64,000 nt of DNA from Antennarius striatus (GCF_040054535.1 NC_090794.1:2045501-2109500); one strand, 5' to 3'. Numbered from the stretch's first letter, positions 41,340 to 55,321 are shown. Made by a program: numbers and translations. Notes: generated from the letters alone by a model not told the origin.

Positions 41340-44300
41340 GGTGCACGAGGCGGCAGAACACGTCTCCTTGTTTTTGCAGGTTTCCATGCGGTGAGATGGA
41401 ACTCCAGCCTCCAGAGGAGCTCCTGCTCAACAAGTAGAAGCTCACACAGGTGGATCCCGTCACGGCTGATGGGATGATTGTGTCGACACCGTTTGGTTTG
41501 AGTCCTCTGACTGACAGATGGATCTCTAGAAAAGTCCTTTCATATCTAAACGGTGAGTATCGATAAAAATCTGCTCTGACAGTCCTCTGACTGTAAATTA
41601 TGATTTGACGGTTACGAGTTTGGCTTCGGATCAGGGCTGATTGAATGTTGGGCCTTGACAGAACCGTGAATTATGAGCGTTAAGGACCTTGAGAGTCTCT
41701 GTGGTGGAGGGGCCGACCTCTTATCCTTTAACTGTCACATGCTCTGCAAATTCTGAGCTTTTCTAGTTACTATGAGTCTCTAAGTTACCCCGTAGTGAAT
41801 CTGCGGGTCTGGATCCGGGTCCTGTCCTGGCCCACATTCGCCTGGTGATTCATCCCTGGATGTGGTTCAGGAAAACTTCAAGTGTGTGTTTACGTTAATG
41901 AGACAGATAGACGTTAAACCGTTGCATTAAGTCCAGGGAAGATTCCAACCCCACGAGGGATTGACGCAACGAGGCGTTCCCACTGAGGTAAGATGATGGA
42001 TGTTTAAAGCTGCCGGAGTATTTTGTAGATTATAAATGTTCAAGCAGTTTTCTTGCGTACCTTAAAGTGTGTGTGGCATTTCCTCTCTGCAGCCAAGTGT
42101 AGAGTTTCATGCTGCCAGCAGTGCTTAGGTTGGAGATGTTGGAGTGATTTAAAACGATCCGCTCCGGTTGCCTTCCGTCCAAACTGCTTCACACAAACTA
42201 AAATAAAAAAAAACAACTATTTCAATTATGTTCAGCATGAATAATAGATGAAAATGTGCTTAAAATTAATGTTAGATCATCGATTTAACAGCTAATCAAT
42301 ACGGATGCATTATTAAATTACCCTCACTGTATTTACAACAGGGTTTTATCCAGTTTACCAACATGTCAATTTAACTCTTATTTCATGTGCTTGAATGTTT
42401 TTATGATGATTTTTTGCATTTTTTTTCTATGAATACTTTATTTTCTCTATATGAAAAGTTTTTATAAGCTGCTGTTTATAATTTGGAGTCGGTCTGATCT
42501 TTTTAATGTGTATATTTTGCGGATTTGTTCTTTTTTGAAGGTTTGTGCTTTGCTTGAATATTTGGGGGTATGGCCATCGGGTGGATCCAGGGATGCTGAA
42601 ATCCGATTGGCCCCTGAAGTTCACCTGTCCAGCCTCACCTGTGATAATAATGATGCATTTAGATAGGATGGGACTTGAAACAAGAAATAATTCATGTTTT
42701 TTTACTTCATCTCCATCCAGTTTGTTCCCAGTTAATTTCTGCCTCACATGGCAACAACATCATGAATGTATGGAAGGAGTTTCAGTAACATACCCAGAAG
42801 GAATGAAGTGTCTCTAAATCTGATTCAAATTTCATGTCAATAATGTTGGTTAGAATTAAGAATTCCGATGTAACTTGAACACCACAGCTGGTGTCTGGAT
42901 TTGCAGCATCATAACAGATCAACAGAGAACTGGAGATGCTTGTTTGTGCAAAGTTTTTTTTAAATTTTGATATTGCAAACATATAATAATAATAATAATA
43001 ATAAGCAATGGTTTTCCAATGAACTTAACATCCATGAATTATTTTCTCTCCTTGCAGCCTGAAGGCTTTGGCTTGGGATGCATTCCTGCAGCTGATGCAT
43101 CAGCAGATTGAAACGTGGTTTTATGGTGTCCTGCAGAGCTCCACACTAAAACACGATAATAAATGTCCTACATTAACCATCAGCGTCATGTCGTTCATTC
43201 AGAACCGTCCCTCCCGCCCCTCCCCGCTCCCTGTAACGGAACAAACTGCCTCCGCTCCGCCGTCCCGCCTCCAGCTCCTCTCGTCCCGTCCGAGCGGCTG
43301 CAGGAGCCGCACTCGTCCCTGCGCAGACCCGCCTGTAGGTGCGCCTCTGTTTGAGGTGTTTGCGACAATGTGAGAACTAAAACATCCCGGATTAAAAAGT
43401 TGTTTCATGGAAAGAAAGGCTCTAAGTGCAGGTAGGTGTCGGCATCTTCATCCGGTTCTTACAGAAACTAGAATTACTGAAAGGATTTTGGGGGGGAGGA
43501 AATGTGACACATCCGTGCGTAAATATCAAAAAGAGTGATGTTATGCGCCAGAATCCAATATTTATGTCCCATAATGCTAGAAATGATATTCTGGTTCGGG
43601 TTCAACTTGTTGCCCCTGCTTACCTCCGGGCTGCGTCCCGTTCAGGGTCTCTGGAATCCGGTTCTGGTGGTGATCCTGGGCTCCAGCCCTCAAACAAGTG
43701 ACAGCACCTCACGCTTCTTCCAGCCAGAGCCATTTCCTGTGTCTCTATTGATTTTTTTTCCCTTCAGAGGACTAATGTGTTCTGCAAACAGTGCAGTCAA
43801 ATCTCTTGATAAACATCTCTCCACATAAATGTACCACTTACAAGCTTCACTGGGGGGCCAGGGGTGCAGCTAGAAGCCGTTTGCTGGTGTCCAAACCCCG
43901 GGAGGATTCATGTTTGGGTTGATGATGATAGTTGAGGAGTGTTCAGAGGGTTTAAATACTACTGGTGGTTTTATTTTGGTGCTAATATAAATCTTATGCA
44001 AACTAGATTTGTTTGACATGTAGGGGAAAAAATCTGAGGTTTCAATAAAGTCAAAACATGACATTAAATTTGTGACAAAGCAAATTGACACGATGCTACA
44101 CACTCCTTAATTTGAAGTTGGTAAAACTTTTCTGATATTTAATCTCTAATATGCAAATTAAAATCATAATTTTTTTTCTGTTAATCTGACTTTTTGTCCC
44201 CACAATATTTCAAATTTACTCACCAAATCATTTGAAATGCTTGAAGTAAGAACTTGATGTTCTTTCCTCTGTAGTAATATTGTGGCATGCAGAAGAATCC

Positions 44301-44522
44301 ATATCTGTAGTAATAATATAAATAATCTTATAATCCCTGTCGATTACTTTTTTAAAAACTTTTTTTTTAATTAATTACTCTTTTAAAATGTGTTAAATTA
44401 AATATTTAATATATCTGTGCAGTTTTACCTTTGCTGGTGGGACTGCAGAATTATAATATTCAGCTAAATATGGGAAAAGTCTGGGACACACCATTGAATG
44501 GAATGTCTCTGTCTGCAGGACA
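41340..44522. other. Upstream regions of ZPAX-like gene 2 and kcns3
   Basis: No coding exon is recognised. On the minus strand a CACCTG E-box lies about 110 bases before the ZPAX-like start (CAGGTG near 41448 on +), without an obvious TATA box. On the plus strand a GC-rich block at about 43195-43380 is followed by CAG/GTAGGT at 43429-43434. This could be the promoter and 5'UTR exon of kcns3, spliced to the acceptor CAG just before 44519. A short (TAA)n run lies near 42987. Confidence 0.45.
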
Positions 44523-46022
44523 ATGGGGTATGGGCAAATCCTCCATCGGCGGGGGGCCGAGGACAACCAGGTCCACCTCAATGTGGGGGGTGTCCAACAC
44601 AAAGTGGATCCCGACACGCTGCTCCGCTTCCCCCACACCCGCCTGGCCCGTCTGCTGCGCTGCCAGAGCGAGGCGGCCATCCTGGAGCTGTGTGACGACT
44701 ACAGCCCGGCGGACAGGGAGTACTACTTCGACAGGAATCCCCGCGTCTTCCTTTGCGTGCTCAACTTCTACCGCACGGGGCGAATACACATGATGGAGGA
44801 GCTGTGCGTCTTCTACTTCAGCCAGGAGATCGAGTACTGGGGCATCCAGGAGCTCCACTTGAGCCCCTGTTGCACCAACTGGTACCACGAGAGGAAGGAG
44901 TGCGTCCAGGACTGCGACTGGGACCTCAGGAGCGACGACCAGCAGCAGCTGAGCTTCGACTCTTCCTTCGAGGAGCTCTCCGCCCTCGATAAAGATCTGG
45001 CCAAGTTCAAGGGCGCCTGGTGTGCGGAAGTGCGGAGCTACGTTTGGCTCCGGTTGGAGGATCCGGGCCACTCGAGAGGCTCTAAGATCATTGCTGTGGC
45101 TTCCCTCAGCTTGGTCCTGACCTCCATCGTCGCCATGTGCATCCACAGCATGCCCGAGTTCCAACGAGTGGACGACAATGAGAGACCCATAGAGGACCCC
45201 ATCCTCACCGTCCTGGAGGAGATCTGCATCGCCTGCTTCTCCGCCGAGTTCATCATCCGGTTGATCGTCGCGCCGTCCCGCAAGAAGTTCCTGGGAAACC
45301 CCTTGAACATCATCGACGTCGCTTCGATTTTGCCCTTTTACGCCACTCTAGCTCTTGAAACGGCCGACAAGGAGAGCACGGAGGAGAGCGAGGACTTGGA
45401 AAACGTAGGCAAGGTGGTGCAGGTCCTGCGACTCATGAGGGTTTTCCGAATCCTCAAGCTGGCCCGCCACTCCATCGGGCTTCAGGCGCTGGGCGCTACC
45501 GTCCGCCACAGCTACCAGGAGGTGGGTCTGCTCCTCCTCTTCCTCTCGGTGGGGATCTCCATCTTTTCGGCCCTCATCTACTTTGCGGAAAAGGAAGAGA
45601 AGTCCACGGATTTGGGGACCATCCCTTCGGGCTGGTGGTGGGCAACGATCACCATGACCACAGTCGGATACGGAGACACTTGCCCGGAGACTCTGGCAGG
45701 GAAGATCGTGGCCACATTGTGCATCATCTGTGGACTGTTAGTGGTGGCTCTGCCCATTACCATCATCTTTAACAAGTTCTCAAAGTACTATCAAAGAAAT
45801 AAAGCCATGGAGGGTCAGTGCATCGTCAAGCCTGAAAGGAAAGACCCCGAACTCCCTTATTACAGCATCAGGGACCTTTTCACAGACGGTCTTTACCCCT
45901 TTATTGGAACGTTCACCTTTAGAACCAATGAGAGCAGCGTAGGGGACGACACGGATGCTTCCAGTCTCCAGGATATAGAGGTGTACGATAACGACACATG
46001 TGAACACGAGGCAGCCAAATGA
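44523..46022 (+). CDS. kcns3: Kv9.3 silent potassium channel subunit (single coding exon)
   Basis: Modulatory Kv subunit that makes no current alone but joins Kv2 channels at the plasma membrane and alters their gating. The 499-residue frame is intact. The T1 tetramerisation domain (about 17-115) contains LNVGG, TLLRFPHTRL and EYYFDRNP. Helices: S1 about 187-208, S2 226-250, S3 259-278, S4 300-323 with RLMRVFRILKLARHSIG, S5 333-356, pore TVGYGD near 381-386, S6 393-419. S6 has PIT where conducting Kv channels have PVP, a known mark of silent subunits. The splice acceptor right before the ATG fits a non-coding 5' exon. KCNS1 and KCNS2 are less likely given the remembered N-terminus and tail. 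Confidence 0.93.
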   Translation: MGYGQILHRRGAEDNQVHLNVGGVQHKVDPDTLLRFPHTRLARLLRCQSEAAILELCDDYSPADREYYFDRNPRVFLCVLNFYRTGRIHMMEELCVFYFSQEIEYWGIQELHLSPCCTNWYHERKECVQDCDWDLRSDDQQQLSFDSSFEELSALDKDLAKFKGAWCAEVRSYVWLRLEDPGHSRGSKIIAVASLSLVLTSIVAMCIHSMPEFQRVDDNERPIEDPILTVLEEICIACFSAEFIIRLIVAPSRKKFLGNPLNIIDVASILPFYATLALETADKESTEESEDLENVGKVVQVLRLMRVFRILKLARHSIGLQALGATVRHSYQEVGLLLLFLSVGISIFSALIYFAEKEEKSTDLGTIPSGWWWATITMTTVGYGDTCPETLAGKIVATLCIICGLLVVALPITIIFNKFSKYYQRNKAMEGQCIVKPERKDPELPYYSIRDLFTDGLYPFIGTFTFRTNESSVGDDTDASSLQDIEVYDNDTCEHEAAK

Positions 46023-49000
46023 GATTACTGCCATTTCCCCCTTCCTTTACGACCGCAAGTAAATGTGAGCCTCACAGGGCAGAGCGTTCCATCACCAACC
46101 CCAAGACTCCCAGCGCCGTCTACCTCCGGCAATTTGGCAGAGAAATACATTGGATGTGAAATCTTTCTTTTTTTCTCTACAGGGGAAGAGCTTGTGAAAT
46201 ATATAGCACTTTACCAGCGCTGTGTATTTCCAGGAAATCAAAGGGGAATGGTCTGAACCTTGCTCAGAGGTTTTGAAAGCCCATTTTCTGCTTGAGAAAA
46301 CTGCAATGATGCATGTTGGAGGCCATAATGTTAATGTTTCTCAGAGTAATGCCCTATATCGATTGGTCCACTCGCTTGGAAGTTCAGGCCCAGGAAAGGA
46401 AAGTCCAGAGAAACCACAGTTCTGCTTCACGTGTAAAATTTGTACCATAGATCTTCCTAGTTGACTGACGTTGCACCGTCTGCATGAACGACAGAGTAAA
46501 GGTCTTCTTGGCATGCTGGGTGATCCCTCAGTCGTAACTCGTAATAAAACTGAAACGAACAAAACGTGCCTCTTTGTGTGTAATTTACGTCCGTAGATCC
46601 ACAATAACGCAAAGCAACACTTCCTGGTTGAGCTAATGTATTTTCATTGTTGGGGACAAGGACAGAAACCATAGACAGAACTTTCCTTATTGTGTTGTGT
46701 TTCTATTGATTTCCTGTCGGCTGTTATCACCTCCGGCTGGATAAGCCGTCGTCCTATTTGAGATCTTTTCATGATGTGGGTCTCTGAGGCGTTGACAGGA
46801 GGTATGTCGTCTCCGAGAGACACTAAATGTCACTTCCATATTTCATCGGTCGCAGAAAATCTCAAATTGTCGAATGATTTTGATCAAATTATCTTTATAT
46901 CTGCTCCTAAACGTAGGTAAAAGACAAAATGCATCCAAACCCTAACAGATTAGCCATTACTGTCTCATCATTTGTTAAAAGTACTAAATGAGTTTCGATT
47001 CCCGGTCTTCCCGCATCACATAGCCTATTAGCATATTGCTAAATCCACGTTATGTTTTTTTTGGCCTTGTCAGCTGCCATTTATTGGAATGAGGCAAGCT
47101 TTGATTCTCAATCAATAGTGCACTTGAATAGTCTCCAAGTTGGACTAGAATAAAATGCCACCATGAGTTTTACTTCAAGCCAAATAAATGGAAGCAAGAG
47201 AGGCGATTCGTTTGAGGCGTTGCAGGATGATTGGCAGTTAAGTGTAAAAGGAAGTTAATTTCGCCATAAAATGATTTATAAAGCGTGACTGATTGATTGA
47301 TTCCCATCCTCCTTACAGGATTGACTGATTTGGCTAAAGCTGTGAAAACTGCTTCTACATCTTCCGTACAAAAAAAAAAAAAAACTACCGGTGGGATTTT
47401 GGGACAGTTTTAATCTCTATAATCTGAAGTCTTTTGAGCAGTAATGTCTGTATTTTTGTTCCGGAATCCATCACGGATGAAAACCATCTTTTCTTCCCGC
47501 CTCATGGCTTTGGCCGTGGCTCCTGCTGAGGGAGGGAAATGTCAATATTCTGTTGGGAAAAAAATCAATCTCAGCATTGATTTTGTGCCATGGTTTGTAA
47601 TGCCTGTGAGCTTCTCTCACCTGAGTGATTGTTTGAGGGTGGTGGCAAATAGTTCTCACTGTAGTCACAGTTACAGATTGGATTGAGCTGAAACAACCCA
47701 ACAAGTAAGGATCCTTCATTATTGCCTCTCCGACCTGAGGGCATGAGCTGTGATTGGTCAAAACCGAATCAATATGAACTTGAACCCACTTGGGAAAAAC
47801 CCACAGATGTGGGTGTCTTGATGTCTATTGCATTATCAGAGTGTTTGCAAAATTCTTTTGGAATTTTCCCGCCTTTTTTTAAGCGGAACTCTCCACGTTA
47901 GCCGCTAAGCTAAAAGTAGACTCACTTGAAATGAGTGTGTGCATGAGATCTGCAGGAAGATATCACATGTATGTAGATTTTTGTCACTTTTTTCATTGTA
48001 TTTTATCTTCTTTGTTGTTTCTGCACACATTTTTTAATGTCTTAAAGGTATAAATTTGGCTTTAGCATCAAGTCACGTCCTGATTTTCCCCATTTCACCC
48101 TCAAACGGGACATGACTGACTTCGGTCGGGGTGTAAGTGTTTATATAAAAGGGAAGAAATCCATTTACCTGTAAAGGTCACGGCAAGTAAATGTCACCAT
48201 TGTGTAAATGAAATGGAGAGTTGTTCCGCCTCGGGGTTTCTTTAACTTTAAACCAAACATCAAACCTCCCCTGACATTGAGGCCGACGCGAAGTCACTGC
48301 CGGATCAGATGAAGTCTTCACTCGAGCTGATTGGATGCAGCGGAGCGTTAAACCGCTGAGATAAAAAATGTCACAGAAAGATCGAGTACTTGTCAGAAAC
48401 AATTTGCTTTCTTGAGTTGGAAGTAAATACGAATTAAAGCAAAAATAAAAATGAAACTGCTTTACGGTCGACGTCTATATTTGTCAGGAGAGCAGTGGCC
48501 GGTTTTCACGATTGATTCCCTTGTTTTCACTCAGGAGGATAAAATTCCATAATGCTTTAAATGTCTAAATATGGTCCCTGTTTTGCGGAGTCATCGCCCG
48601 TTCCGGCTCCCGTTTCGGAAAACGGTCGGATCGCTTTGAGTCGGCCATTATCAGCCGCCGTGTGGTTTCAGCTCAGGGTCAGATCCAACAAAGACACCAC
48701 TCTGTTTATATTTGGACCCTGTCTTTCCCCCTCATGCAGGGTTATTATAGCATTACTAGATGGACGTTGTTATTGCGCACGTCCATAATCATTTATTACT
48801 TTGACATGAGGCGAGTTTTTAGGCCATAAATCTGCCGTAACTCTATAAACAAGGCTTTTTATGCAGGATGCTTTACGCTGTCGTTGACCTGCGACCTGCT
48901 GAGTTGTCTTCATTTCAGATGCAAATGTTTCAAAGGAAACTTGATCTTTTGAGTTTAATGTTTGAAAAAGTAACACAAAGTCCAAGGATTGGTGTGTTTA

Positions 49001-52000
49001 AGGACTTTTTAAATTAAAAAAAAGGATTTCATGGTGAAATTTCTCAAATCCTTCCAAATCTTTTAGATGTTTTTACCGTCCCACAAAACTCCTTCAGTAG
49101 TTTCTGTGAAATATCCCCAAAAAAATGGGTTATAAACAAATTCCAATGAACCCAACCCCCAAAAAATGATGTGCTTTTTCACTTGTTTCACAAAAACAAC
49201 CATGCAGGACCAGAATCACCTTTATTTCACCTCGGGCTCTGCAGTGGGACGTGCTTCATTATTACCCTCCATTACAGTTTCTGAAAACCCTGAAGCAATT
49301 AAGAAGCAGCGATAAGAGGTAATCTATCGTCCCCTGTGTCGCCGGCTGTGCCCCCCCCAGAAGACAATTCAGGCCTCGAATGTAACCCGACCTCTGTCGT
49401 CTGCCCTCGACCCGCCATCGGTTCACGGTGGCGGCGGCTCCTCGGGGAATTCGCCTCCGCAGAGGAGTCGTTTCCCGTTCATTTGGACACCTGAGGTCAC
49501 AACCTGATTGGTGTTTTAATGTTACACGTTAATATATCAGCATTTTACTTTGACAAGCTCGTGATGTCAAATTAAATTAAAAGGCTAATAATGCACATTT
49601 TCCTAATTAATGTAATGTTGATTTTAATCTGCAGCATCTCTCTATGCAGATAATAAATCCTGACCCTAGAATCCCGACCTCAGCTTTGATCAAACCTGCT
49701 GGATCTCATCTGGATGAGTCATTCCAGTCATGCCGCGGAGAGCCAATCAGGATGCAGAGCTCTGCCCCCTGGCCCAGTCAGCAGATAGATGCATGAGTTT
49801 TTAATGACCAAAAGCATCCATGCATCCATTAAAGCCATCAGCTGGAAGTTACATCAGGGAGGTCTTCCTGCAACCCCGTCTGCTCATCAGATGGAAACTG
49901 CTTGTGTAATGCTTGTACTGCATAATTGTGTCCACTCAGCCTTTCAGAACGTCAATAAATGTCTGTAATTAAAAATCAATGGAAATGAGCAGCTTTATTA
50001 AACTCTGCTTTGGCTCCGGTTTAGTTTCTTTCATGGCAACGCGCCCTAATCCGTCTCTGATTGGATGTTCGATTTATGGTCGTCTTGAGTGTTAGTCTTT
50101 TCTGCAGCGTTTCTGAAAGCGACTCTTCCTCTAAGATACAAGATGGAGGAGATCATCCATCTTTTAAAGGTAGTATCAATGGTGCTGTCATTGTGACCAA
50201 CGGCATTAATCTTTGCAGAATAAACGGGACAGACTAGAACAACGGTGATGGCAGACTGAGAGAAGACTCCAAGAAACGCCTCAAACAGTCTATTTCATGC
50301 TAGACTTTGACCTCTGGTGGTCTTCTTCCTCTTCTTTGCAGATTGGCTTAACAAAGTAAGACTTCCTGGTCTCTTTCCTCCTACCAGGTATCAAAATCTC
50401 CGTATTGGTTACAAGCAGCGTCGCTTTGCGACGTCGATTTAACACTTATAGGGTAATTGACTTTTGCCGTCTTGTGGGATAGGGAGCACTTAACAGAAAA
50501 CCCCCGAGGGGCATTAATCAAGGGACAACTAGCTGTTGTGTTGCCCAACCTTTTTGTGATGCAGTGATTGCTTTGATTGATCTGTGAGGTTTACTTTCTC
50601 CTTTAATGATCAGAACTGGAAGTCAGAGGATTGCCTCTAGGATTGGGTTGGGTTACCGCCTCAAGAGATTGAGACTAAGAGTCTTGGGTTTTTTTGTTCA
50701 CAAGTGGCGGGAAAGAGTCAACCTATGCTCACCGTTGGTCATGAACTTTTGGGAGTGATCAGAGGAGTAAAATAATGGCTACAAGCAGTAGAAGTGTAGG
50801 CCTTCGTAGGATGGCCAAGCCTAGGAGTTTGAAAAGAGTCTTGCTCCTTCCTGTCCAAAGGAATTGTTTTCAAGTAAACCCAGAGCTCGCCGTGGAGATT
50901 TTGTGTTAATATTGTGTTACGTAACGTGTTTCCACCAATACTAATAGTCTTGGCGGCTGAGGCGAATGAGCGTTTACGTAGGGATCCAGATATGGGTGCT
51001 GTTTGAGTCGTAACTCTGTGAGTAATGAACAGCGACAGTTTGTTTACCTGCAGATGTAAACCGAACAATCCTGTCTGATTATATGGACGCTGCAGAGGAC
51101 AGCCCACGGCTTCCCGTCTAGTTATTACCATCAGGACACTTGATTTAGACTCCAAAGCACCAGAGAAGATGTTCCTATCTGCGAAATGCAGAATAATGAC
51201 TGAAAGATTTACAGCAACTGCAAGCAAATGCGGTAAAAATCATGAAATAAACCAGGAGTGCGATGAGATGTTGGATTGTCAGTATATCACTGCTGTCATA
51301 TTTCTGTGATTTTATTTGCTTTATTGATTTTTGTGTGCCAAGAAAAGTTGTAAATTCTAAATAAGTTGTTTTTTTCCTCCAAACCTTGAGATAAAGTGAG
51401 AATTATTGTTTATTATAACAAAGTGAGATGACAAACATCCAAAACAGGAAGTTTTAATCTGATAATTTACATCCCCAAAAAATTACGTGGACCTAAAAGT
51501 TTGAATAATAATTAAACTTCTTCTAGACACTTTGGGTAAAGTGCTCTTTGCGTTTTTCTTATTTTTGCAATACCAAAGTTGGCCACTAGGGGAAAATTCA
51601 AAGCTAAGCTAATCATCTAAGTTAATCAGACACAACTCATACATTAAGAAGTGTGTAATAATGATTTAAGGAACCTTTTCGCTCCATGAAGGCTAAAAAT
51701 AACGTCTCTAAAACGTTTTTTTAGGCTCTCGTCTAATTTTTATTCCTTTTTAACCACATGATGAAACTCATAAATAACGGCGCTCAGATTGAGGTAAACC
51801 CCCCTATGAGGCGGCGCCGGTCCGAGGCGATCCAGTTGTGCGTGCAGGTCGTTCACTAATGGACCTCTGGCTGCACGCCTGGATCGATGACGGGTCGGTA
51901 ATAGTGAGGAAGTCCCGATTTCAACAAATCAGGACGCAGCCTTTGCTTTACGCCCTTGCTGACATCGGCTGGCGCTTCATCACGCCCGGCTGAACGAGGG

Positions 52001-55000
52001 CCGCTAAATCACGCCGGAGGAGCAGGTAAACGCAGGTTGGACAGAGACAACAGTGAATCACAGAGATAACTCAGACCCTTGGCGAACACTACATCACACA
52101 CCCCTCCCCTCGGAGAGGCGAAGGCTGCATGTTGATGACTTTATGACGAATGACTGATTCGGGTTCCAACGGATCTGATGATGGATCACGGGGAGATGAA
52201 ACGGCACGCCGGCCAAGATAAACTGTCGGCTCAGGGGTTCGAAAGAAGAAGCCAGAAACATGCTGATGTAGCTAATGTATATGAAGAGTGAGGTCATTTC
52301 TGGGGGGGGGGGGTTGGTTAGAGATGATTCACCACCTGTAGTCGGATCAACGGCGTTCCCTTCTGAAAGATTAAACATGAGGAATGGCGTTTTCCCAAAA
52401 GTTGCGAAAAAGGAACATTGATTTCATAAATCAAACAAAACCAGCCGAGTAATTTCTTTCGGATGCGACACAATGCGAGAGGGAAATTTATGAATTGCAA
52501 ATTAGCTTTAGAGACATGCTAAAAGGTCAAACCTTTAAGCAAACGTCTTTGTGTGTTCTGTTTCTAGTGGGGCGACCTTGATTAATGGCAGCATCAGCAG
52601 AACTTCTTTGTTCAAGCAGCGAGTCGGTGAGGAATGACCCGGCCAACAAGGTCCTGTTATCTCATGGGAAGATTGGCAGGAGTCAGGAAACGGAGAGCAC
52701 TCGCTGTGAGTGGGTGGATTTGGCAGACATCGGCCGTCGTCTCCTTCACCCCCAGGGGATTCCACGTTTTTGCCGCGTCGCTCCACAAAGTTGCTGATTC
52801 GTAACAAAGGAAGACTTTTATGACCCAAAAGGTGACTTTATTCAGGAAAAGGACAGAACAAGATTAGATTCTGTTGCACCTGTTAGCTCTGTTAGCTTAG
52901 CACAGTTGCAGATAATGTAATTATGAAGCTAAGGCAAGCGGGTGGAGAAACAGCTAGCCTAGTTTTGTGCAGAAAGGGCTACGTTTTCTTGACATGTTCT
53001 CAAACATTTTAGATTTTTCTCGCATTAAATAAAGAAGCCTTAACATCCGAATGAGTTTATTGCGCCATGTCTGGACAGAACCTCTGCTAGCATGCTAATC
53101 TAGGCGCTAACCTCAAGAATAGAATTTTCTGATTTTATTCTATACAACAAAGCGGATAAGTCATTCTCTTAACGTTATATTTGTATTTCTTTCAGCTGAA
53201 AGTGGATCTGAAACAGGAATTCCTTGGATTTCGGACCCGCTGACGAGGCGCTAACTCTCCTAGCGCCGCAGCTAACGGCAGGCTAGCTCAACGGCAGGGT
53301 CACGCCGCGCTCTGTTAGATTAAACAGCGACATAAATCTCAAAAAACATGTTCGTCTCCAGGGACACATACGTCTCAGGCATATTGCACAGGAGACAAAT
53401 GGACTGGGGCGGTGGGGTGGGGGGGGGGGTTTATTTGCATAACCATGAGAGCGTAATGCTGCTGACGCCAGCTAAAACACCCACACTGATTTAATTCCTT
53501 CACACCAGGAAGAGGGATCACGTGACCTGCAATTCCAGAGAGAGGCGTCGCAGGTCGCGGGGTCACACCCGAAGATTACGTCCCTCAAGGCCGCTGACTG
53601 GTGGTGGTTTTGCTGTTACTCAGCCGCCGCCGCCGCCGTCATGAAAATGAAACGATTTGTGTTCGGCGGGGAGGAGGTAAGCCGGAGGGATTCCAAAAAG
53701 TTCAAAAACGCTTAAAAGATGCTAAATGTGGCTAAAGGCGTAAAGAAAACTCAACATCCATCCAGTTCAACATCTTTTAATTCACTCTCTTGTTTTTTTA
53801 CTGCGTCAAACGGAGGAGGGACATGAAGAGCGGGAGATTGGCTCACGTGTTGGAGCTCGGTTTTATTACATGGATGACATTGACCTGCAGCCCCCCGCCT
53901 CACGTCCAGGATATGATTGAAGTCTCACACCAAGTGGCTCAAACATAAATCCTTTTTAATGGATCAGATGCAGAGCTCTGCTGGAGGAGACCCGTGGATC
54001 TTCATGGACCTTCGCTCAGGGAGGTTCTAACACAACCGTTTGTACATGTACATGAATAAATAGGAGAATGACGATGCTGCATGATGCACTGATGGTTTCC
54101 CACTTTATCCACAGAAGAAGACTCGGGAGGAGGAGTCTAATCTGCAGGAGCCATTGGGGGTGGGGGTCACTGAACGCTGTCAATCCGTCGGTGCAGAGAG
54201 AGACAGGATGAGTTTGTTCTTCATGACCTCGTGGTGGGAGGATCTGCATCTCCTGAGGTCGACGGGTTCGTCTTCACTTCACTGAGCACACTCCTTCAGT
54301 TCATGTCACCGCTGATCAATACCGTATTTCCACCACACCCCCGTGTCTGCAGGCCTTTAGGCCCAAATGTCATCCAGAATCTGATAATTTACCGGATTAA
54401 TATTTATTTTGGGGATTTTTCCTTGAGGTGACAAGAACAGGTTGTTTCCTGTGAAATAAGGTTTTAATATTTTAATATTTATGGACATGTTTGTGTAAAT
54501 AAAAAAACCTTCAATCTTGATCTAAATAGACAAAAAAAAAAAAAGTGTCTCAAAATTCCCTGCTGCTTTTCTGGCCCTCTGTCGCCCTCTGCTGGTGTAA
54601 CTACACATTAAATAAAATATCACTTTTCAGAACAGCAGATTTTATTTTATTTTTTAATAAAAATTTCAATTCACAAGTTATATTGCAACGGACATGATTA
54701 GTTTTTATATTACCAAAATCATTCAAAAACGCAGTATCATAAATATATGGCAATCTTTATATATACTTTTTTGTACACGTTCATTTTTGAAGGTCCCTTA
54801 AATTGTAAAAACAACTGAATACCAACCGTTAAAGTCTGATGGAAATCTGCAAAAAAAAAAAAAAACTCTGCACAGTATTTACTTTAGAAATAGATTTTAA
54901 ATACAAGCTCTTCCCACGTCTTTAAAAAGCACAGCTGCTATAAAGTGAAGATTCATTTGATCTGAAGTTTTTATGGCGAAACTTTTTCGCCATAAAAATG

Positions 55001-55321
55001 TAGAACATTTTTGACGTATATTCAATTAAATAAAAAGGACATAAAAAGGCCAATATCAGCCACAAACAAAAAAAAAAAAAAAAAAAAGCAGAAGCATGTA
55101 GTATAAGTGCATTTACAACAAAAATAAACCTGAAACTTTAAAAAGACAGATGCGTGAAAGCGTGGAGTGTGACATCACGGCTGATTGGGTAACGATCAGC
55201 CAATGACGGAGCACGAACCTCGACGGGAAGACGTCACTTTGACCTAGTATCCGTTTCCACCGTTCCCTTTAACGTTTGGACGTCCGGCTCCTCCCTGTTT
55301 GCTCGTTGCTCCACCTGTTCA

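Noticed and set aside
44460-45164. 234-codon open frame on the minus strand across kcns3
   Set aside because: It is antisense to the conserved T1 domain and reads as a mirror of GC-rich codons. The plus strand matches Kv9.3 throughout.
46970-47010. TTTCGATTCCC resembling a tRNA T-arm
   Set aside because: No matching D-arm, anticodon arm or acceptor stem lies in the preceding 70 bases.
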